Positions 59,723 to 64,000 of a stretch of DNA of 64,000 nt are shown here, piece after piece. The notes under the pieces were generated by a model. The model saw only the letters and a program-made list of their open reading frames with translations, was not told where the DNA came from and ran no database searches. Position 1 is the first letter of the stretch, and each line of letters begins with the position of its first letter. Where the stretch lies: assembly GCA_963719805.1 (NCBI GenBank), contig CAVRDF010000008.1, positions 124,001 through 188,000 on the forward strand, read 5' to 3'. The position numbers and the translations under genes were made by a program. Source of the stretch: JAMXLO01 sp963719805. Lineage in GTDB: Bacteria > Pseudomonadota > Alphaproteobacteria > Acetobacterales > Acetobacteraceae.

Positions 59723-60667
59723 ATGTCACTCGATCCGGACGCCGAAACGCTGCTGGCGATGATACGCGCCGCGGGACGCGCGCCGATGGAAACGCTGTCC
59801 CCTGATGAGGCGCGCCAGCAATTCAGCGCGGGACGCACCGTGACTCAACCTGACCCACAGGACGTCGCGGAAGTGCGCGATCTGTCGTGCCCCGGTCCGC
59901 ATGGCGCGATCCCGCTGCGGGCCTATCGCCCGATCGGAACAACCGCCACCGATGTGCTGCCTGTATTGGTGTACTATCACGGTGGCGGCTGGCTGCTTGG
60001 GGATCTCGATTCACACGACGTGGCCTGCCGGCACTACGCCAACGCTGCGAAATGCCGTGTCGTGTCGGTCGATTACCGGATGGCGCCGGAATACAAGTTC
60101 CCAGCCGCAGTGGATGATTGCGCGGCAGCGACCGGGTGGGTCATCGCACAATCCGATGCGCTCGGCATCGATCGCAAGCGCGTCGCAGTCGGCGGCGATT
60201 CGGCCGGCGGCAATCTGGCGGCAGTGATCGCGCTGATGGCGCGCGACGGCGACTTGCCACCGATGGTATTCCAGTTGCTGGTCTACCCGGTGACTGACCT
60301 CGGCATGACCCATGAATCGTACAAGCGCATCACCGACGGCGTGCCGCTGACCGCAAAGACCATGGACTGGTTCATCGATCATTACTTGCACGGCCCAAAG
60401 GATCGCGCCGACTGGCGCGCTTCGCCGCTGCGCGCCGCCGATCTTTCCGGCGTCGCTCCCGCATTGGTGCTGACTGCCAGCTATGATCCGCTATGCGACG
60501 AGGGAGTCGCCTACGCCGAACGGCTGGAGCGCGAAGGCGTCCGCGTCATCCACCTGCACTTCTCCGACCAGATGCACGGGTTCGTCGGACAAGGCCGGAT
60601 TATCCGCGCCGGCACCATGGCGCTGGACATGATGGCGGCATCCCTGAAAAAAGCCCTGTGGCCATAA
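59723..60667 (+). CDS. Alpha/beta hydrolase of the hormone-sensitive-lipase family
   Basis: A 314-residue carboxylesterase. The HSL hallmark YYHGGGWLLG forms the oxyanion hole; the nucleophile is in VGGDSAGGNLAA; the acid is in ASYDPLCDEG and the histidine in DQMHGFVG. It cleaves short-chain esters in the cytosol. An AAGGAG site precedes the ATG. It follows the other hydrolase closely and ends 59 bases from the convergent TetR gene. Confidence 0.92.
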   Translation: MSLDPDAETLLAMIRAAGRAPMETLSPDEARQQFSAGRTVTQPDPQDVAEVRDLSCPGPHGAIPLRAYRPIGTTATDVLPVLVYYHGGGWLLGDLDSHDVACRHYANAAKCRVVSVDYRMAPEYKFPAAVDDCAAATGWVIAQSDALGIDRKRVAVGGDSAGGNLAAVIALMARDGDLPPMVFQLLVYPVTDLGMTHESYKRITDGVPLTAKTMDWFIDHYLHGPKDRADWRASPLRAADLSGVAPALVLTASYDPLCDEGVAYAERLEREGVRVIHLHFSDQMHGFVGQGRIIRAGTMALDMMAASLKKALWP

Positions 60668-60726
60668 GTGTCATTGCGAGAGGCCGCAGGCGACGAAGCA
60701 TTTTCGCTCACACCGCGGGCGCCAAG

Positions 60727-61356
60727 CTACGCTACGACCTTGCTCCGCGCGCCCACCATCTGCAGCGCCAGATCGGCCATCCGTTCGCACATCTCCGACA
60801 ATGCCAGACGGCCTTCCGGACGATGCCAGGTATACGCCCAGGAAATCATGCCACCGATGGCAAGCGCCGCCAGGTTAGCATCCTTGATGTCGAATTCGCC
60901 GGCAGCAACACCCTCGCTCAGCAGGTTGGACAAGACCCGGTCGAACTTCTTGCGCAGCGCGTTGATCTCGGCCAGCGCCTCCGGCTCCAGGCTCTTCTCC
61001 TCACGGAAGTAGATGGCGATATTGGCTTGGCGCGACAGCACTACCTGGGTGAAATCTACGATCGCTCGGCGCAGCCGGTCCGTCGGCGACCCGTCGCTCT
61101 TAGCGGCGCGCGAAACGGCTTCCAACGACAACTCAATCGTCGGGCTGCACAGTGCCGCCAGCAATTCGGTCTTGCTGCGGAAATGCGTGTAGATGAACGG
61201 CTTGGTAACACCGAGTTCCGCCGCGATATCGTCAAGCGTCGTACCGGTAAAGCCGCGCTCATAGAACAGCTTCACGGCTTCTTCGAGAATACGTTCGCGC
61301 TTGTAGGCCAGTATTTCCTCGCGCATCGCCGGATGGTCCATGGTGCAGCGAGTCAT
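60727..61356 (-). CDS. TetR/AcrR family transcriptional regulator
   Basis: A 209-residue repressor-type protein. The N-terminal HTH is canonical (ILEEAVKLFYERGFTGTTLDDIAAELGVTKPFIYTHFRSKTELL). The C-terminal ligand domain ends with MISWAYTWHRPEGRLALSEM, a form common in regulators of fatty-acid or aromatic CoA genes (FadR/PaaR-like TetR). It is divergent from the SDR at 61407 with about 50 bases between, so it probably controls itself and that gene. Start choice between ATGs at 61356 and 61341 is uncertain. Confidence 0.9.
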   Translation of the reverse strand: MTRCTMDHPAMREEILAYKRERILEEAVKLFYERGFTGTTLDDIAAELGVTKPFIYTHFRSKTELLAALCSPTIELSLEAVSRAAKSDGSPTDRLRRAIVDFTQVVLSRQANIAIYFREEKSLEPEALAEINALRKKFDRVLSNLLSEGVAAGEFDIKDANLAALAIGGMISWAYTWHRPEGRLALSEMCERMADLALQMVGARSKVVA

Positions 61357-61406
61357 GCTAGCCTTGTTGCCACGCAATGGGAAGAAACGCTGCCACGGAG
61401 GGAAAA

Positions 61407-62174
61407 ATGGCGGGATTGCTCGACGGCAAATCAGTATTGATCACCGGGGGCGGCGGCGGTATCGGCCGCGCAACAGCGCTGACATGCTCGCGCGAAGGCG
61501 CGCGCGTAGCGGTAGCCGACGCATCAGAACAGACCGCTAAAGAAACGGTGTCGCTGATCAATGCGGCCGGCGGTCAGGCAATGTCGCTCACCGGCGACGT
61601 CACCGACGCGAAGCTGGTCGAGGCGACAGTAAAGTCAGTGGTCGCCGCCTATGGCCGGCTTGACTGTGCGTTCAACAACGCCGGCATCGCCGGCTTCCAG
61701 GTTGATGCCTCAGGCAAGAAAACCGCCGACTGGTCCGAGGCCTCGTTCGACCGCATGATCGGCGTCAACCTGAAAGGCGTCTGGCTCTGCATGAAATACG
61801 AGCTGCTCCAGATGGCCGCACAGGGCGGTGGCTCCATCGTCAACACCGCATCGATTGCTGGCCTGATCGGGCTGCCAACATCGTCCGCTTATGTTGCGGC
61901 CAAGCATGGCGTCGTCGGCCTAACCAAGACTGCCGCAATTGAATACGCCGACGACAAGATCCGTGTGAACGCAGTGTGCCCAGGTTATATCGAGACAAAT
62001 ATGACCGTGGACGTCATGCAGCGCCGCGGCGCGGATATCATGTCAAAGGTGCCGATCCGCCGCATGGGAACGCCAGAGGAAATCGCCGAAATGGTGGTAT
62101 GGCTGTGCTCGGACCGCGCCTCGTTCGTCACCGGCGCGGCCTACAATGTCGACGGCGGCTATATGGCGATTTAA
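61407..62174 (+). CDS. Short-chain dehydrogenase/reductase
   Basis: A 255-residue classical SDR. Cofactor motif TGGGGGIGRA, acidic residue VADAS (NAD preference likely), NNAG in AFNNAGIAG, catalytic Ser in NTASIAG, and intact Y-x3-K in SAYVAAKHG. The end GAAYNVDGGYMA is typical of FabG-like enzymes. GGAGGG precedes the ATG. Probably controlled by the divergent TetR. Substrate unknown, likely a hydroxyacyl or alicyclic alcohol. Confidence 0.92.
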   Translation: MAGLLDGKSVLITGGGGGIGRATALTCSREGARVAVADASEQTAKETVSLINAAGGQAMSLTGDVTDAKLVEATVKSVVAAYGRLDCAFNNAGIAGFQVDASGKKTADWSEASFDRMIGVNLKGVWLCMKYELLQMAAQGGGSIVNTASIAGLIGLPTSSAYVAAKHGVVGLTKTAAIEYADDKIRVNAVCPGYIETNMTVDVMQRRGADIMSKVPIRRMGTPEEIAEMVVWLCSDRASFVTGAAYNVDGGYMAI

Positions 62175-62228
62175 CGCCGCACGGCCATCATGCTTGGCAA
62201 CGATCGGCATCCACGTCTTCAGGATGAG

Positions 62229-62960
62229 TCAGGCGTTGGTGATCCCGCCATCCACCGTGATGGTCTGCCCATTCACGTAGGATGAATCGTGCGAACACAG
62301 GAAGCGGATCACCGACGCCACCTCAGCCGGATGGCCGAATCGCTTCACCGGGATTTCGTTCTTGTACGCTTCGCCGCGTTCCGCGATGGTGTCCACCGCC
62401 ATGCGCGTGTCGATCAGCCCCGGCGCCACGGCGTTGACCAGCACGTCAGGTGCTAACCGACGCGCCAACGAACGTGTTAGCCCGATCAGCCCCGCCTTCG
62501 CGGCAGCATAGGGTGGATAGCCCGCGCTGCCGCGGCGATATGCGACTGAACTGGTCAGCACGATGCGCGCCGGACCGTCCCGCTTGTCGTAGCGTGTGGC
62601 AAATGCCACCGCGAGATCATACGCGTTGGTCAGGTTGGCTGCGATTGCGCGGTTCCAAACGCCGTGGTCATTTGGATCGAACGGATCGCGCTCAAACAGT
62701 CCTGCGAGATGGATCAGCGCCCCGACCGGCCCACCAGCCGCATCCAGCGCAACGGCACACGCCTCCGGCGTGTCAATCGACGACTGGAGGGTGGCAATGC
62801 GAGCCGTGCCCAGCGTCGCCTTCGCCTGTTCCAGCCGTTGCTCGTCGATATCCACCAGCACGCAATGTGCGCCGTGTGCCAACATGGTGCGCGCTGTCTC
62901 TACACCGATGCCGCCTGCCCCGCCGGTGATGACGACACGCTTGCCGGCGAATTCCGCCAT
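62229..62960 (-). CDS. Short-chain dehydrogenase/reductase
   Basis: A 243-residue classical SDR: TGGAGGIGVETA cofactor motif, VDIDE acidic residue favouring NAD, catalytic Ser in LTSSVAYRR and Y-x3-K in YPPYAAAKAG, ending GQTITVDGGITN. The NNAG motif is altered to HLAG (ALIHLAGLF). The ATG at 62960 lies one base after the stop of the upstream TauD gene, so the two are co-translated; the SDR may oxidise the alcohol or reduce the carbonyl made by that dioxygenase. Confidence 0.91.
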   Translation of the reverse strand: MAEFAGKRVVITGGAGGIGVETARTMLAHGAHCVLVDIDEQRLEQAKATLGTARIATLQSSIDTPEACAVALDAAGGPVGALIHLAGLFERDPFDPNDHGVWNRAIAANLTNAYDLAVAFATRYDKRDGPARIVLTSSVAYRRGSAGYPPYAAAKAGLIGLTRSLARRLAPDVLVNAVAPGLIDTRMAVDTIAERGEAYKNEIPVKRFGHPAEVASVIRFLCSHDSSYVNGQTITVDGGITNA

Positions 62961-62961
62961 G

Positions 62962-63840
62962 TCATTGCACCAGACGTGGGTAGTCCAGCGTCGCCATGAC
63001 CTGCACACGCCGCATGTAGCGCGGTTCGTCGGCGGTGTAGTCACCAACCGCGTTGTGCACCGTGCCGATATTGTCCCACATCAGCACGTCACCCACGCTC
63101 CAATGGTGTGCATATAGATACTCGGCCCGCTCCTGGTGGCGGAACAGGAAATCCAGGATCTGACCACTCTCCAGCGGATCCATGCCATCGATGAACATCG
63201 CGTAACCGACATTCGCGTACAGCACGAGCTTCCCGGTAATCGGATGGCGGCGGAATAGCGGCTGCGATACCGGCGGCTTCTTTGCCCGCTGCTCCGGCGT
63301 CAACGGCTTCCGCGTGGAACCCGGCTTCGCGACCATCATGTCCCAGAACTTCGCGAAATCGTGCGTCGCCGTGCGTCCCTCAAGCTTGTGCTTCATCGCA
63401 TCCGGCAAGTCCTCGTAAGCCGCATGCATGTTGCGGAACTGCGTCTCACCAAGCGGCTTGCCATTGCGCAATGGCACGTGCTGTGCGTGCAGGATATTGG
63501 CCAGCGCTATATCGCGGCTGTACGACATGTCGGTGTGCCATCCCTGGCCGGCGTCGTTCGCCCCGATCTGCTTCCCATCCTTCTTCATGTTGGACAGGAT
63601 CATCATCTCGGGATGATTGGGCTCGTGGTAAGCGTTGGCGACATTGATCTCGAGCTCGCCAAACCGGCTGCCAAATGCCGAGAGCTGATCCGTGCTCATC
63701 GTCTGCCGCGGGAAACACAGCACGCCGTGCTCGCCCAATGCGCGCAGAACGCTGCGGAAATCCCCATCCGACAAAGGCTGTGCGAGATCGACACCGGTGA
63801 TGCTTGCACCGAGTGACTGGCCGCTTGGGGTGATTTCCAT
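62962..63840 (-). CDS. TauD/TfdA family Fe(II)/2-oxoglutarate dioxygenase (4 of 4)
   Basis: A 292-residue dioxygenase: start ITPSGQSLGASITGVDLAQP, H-x-D in GWHTDMSYSR, distal His in MWDNIGTVHNAVGDY, and the 2OG arginine in EPRYMRRVQVM. RRHPITGKLVLYANVG is the conserved core. It is coupled to the downstream SDR. Several relatives act on taurine, 2,4-D or other aryloxy acids; the substrate here is not known. Confidence 0.91.
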   Translation of the reverse strand: MEITPSGQSLGASITGVDLAQPLSDGDFRSVLRALGEHGVLCFPRQTMSTDQLSAFGSRFGELEINVANAYHEPNHPEMMILSNMKKDGKQIGANDAGQGWHTDMSYSRDIALANILHAQHVPLRNGKPLGETQFRNMHAAYEDLPDAMKHKLEGRTATHDFAKFWDMMVAKPGSTRKPLTPEQRAKKPPVSQPLFRRHPITGKLVLYANVGYAMFIDGMDPLESGQILDFLFRHQERAEYLYAHHWSVGDVLMWDNIGTVHNAVGDYTADEPRYMRRVQVMATLDYPRLVQ

Positions 63841-63866
63841 CGCGGATCTCCTGCGAATTCGACTGG

Positions 63867-64000
63867 CTACACGCGCCGCACGATGTACGATTTCTCCAGC
63901 GACTCCAATATCACATCGGCATGCGCCGGGTCGCGCGCCTCCACCATCACCTCCAGTTCCGCCGCCTGCACCGAGGATGCGGCGAACAACCGTTGGTGCG
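63867..64000 (-). CDS. C-terminal end of a threonine ammonia-lyase-like protein (ACT domain)
   Basis: The last 44 codons of a gene entering from the right edge. The sequence HQRLFAAS, then ELEVMVEARDPAHADVILESL, ends VRRV-TAG at 63867. The H-x-R-x-F start and the following beta-alpha-beta pattern match the C-terminal ACT domain of alphaproteobacterial threonine dehydratases (IlvA/TdcB type). Only this piece is visible, so the catalytic part is not confirmed. Confidence 0.6.
   Translation of the reverse strand, partial: HQRLFAASSVQAAELEVMVEARDPAHADVILESLEKSYIVRRV

Overview
The window is high-GC, densely packed chromosomal DNA with many ATGA/GTGA/TGATG start-stop overlaps. It most resembles an alphaproteobacterium. 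Evidence for this includes a clpS-clpA pair beside a phasin and a D,D-carboxypeptidase with a SPOR domain, a sucA-sucB-lpdA operon, a DUF2852 gene, RpoH-type sigma factors, and many TauD-type dioxygenases and acyl-CoA genes. Rhodospirillales or Acetobacteraceae is my guess; no rRNA is present to test it. I saw no tRNA, rRNA, CRISPR array, insertion sequence or prophage.

Layout. 1-5.1 kb: the 5' part of a hydantoinase-B gene, a divergent RpoH-like sigma factor, a PrpF isomerase, an M20 peptidase and a hotdog thioesterase. 5.1-9.7 kb: a plus-strand operon with a frameshifted zinc alcohol dehydrogenase, a complete NitT/TauT-type ABC importer and a Gfo/Idh/MocA oxidoreductase. 9.8-12.4 kb: a methyltransferase-like protein with an HTH-like N-terminus, coupled to a MetF-type reductase, then a small exported protein. 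12.4-19.2 kb: a minus-strand run paaA-paaB-CYP153-like P450-paaC-paaD-ridA-tauD-DUF35-thiolase. 19.3-22.7 kb: a broken acyl-CoA dehydrogenase, a GlcG/HbpS-like protein and a broken beta-lactamase-family gene. 22.8-31.7 kb: housekeeping genes (clpA, clpS, phasin, dacA-like, a joined PhyH-RpiA frame, map, cupin, radC). 31.7-35.1 kb: a minus-strand operon of two TauD enzymes, an intradiol dioxygenase and a cyclase-family hydrolase. 35.2-39.4 kb: a second phasin, an atypical SDR, an amidase and a peptide-type binding protein. 39.4-46.4 kb: the 2-oxoglutarate dehydrogenase operon with pdxA. 46.7-53.2 kb: DUF2852, a globin-coupled chemoreceptor-like gene, RidA, a DUF482 protein, an EamA transporter and a RecB-nuclease/DUF2075-helicase fusion. 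53.3-64 kb: a phosphatase, two MaoC proteins, an unusual enolase-superfamily enzyme, an ACAD-like flavoprotein, a PCMT-like methyltransferase, two hydrolases, TetR, two SDRs, TauD, and the last codons of a threonine-dehydratase-like ACT domain.

Theme. Apart from the housekeeping blocks, the gene content is catabolic. It has four TauD enzymes plus one PhyH enzyme, an intradiol dioxygenase, a multicomponent acyl-CoA epoxygenase, a P450, CoA-ester chemistry and two binding-protein transport modules. This suggests a generalist degrading aromatics, hydrocarbons or sulfonate/carboxylate compounds and storing polyhydroxyalkanoate.

The most interesting items are these: the P450 gene inside the paa epoxidase operon; the aldolase-like thiolase lacking its cysteine, paired with DUF35; the enolase-superfamily protein whose first 180 residues are a degenerate copy of its own barrel; the RecB-type nuclease fused to a DUF2075 helicase; a 10-base motif upstream of both phasin genes; and an unusual number of single-base lesions (one in-frame TAG in sucA and seven frameshifts in five genes) that point either to sequence error or to recent gene decay.
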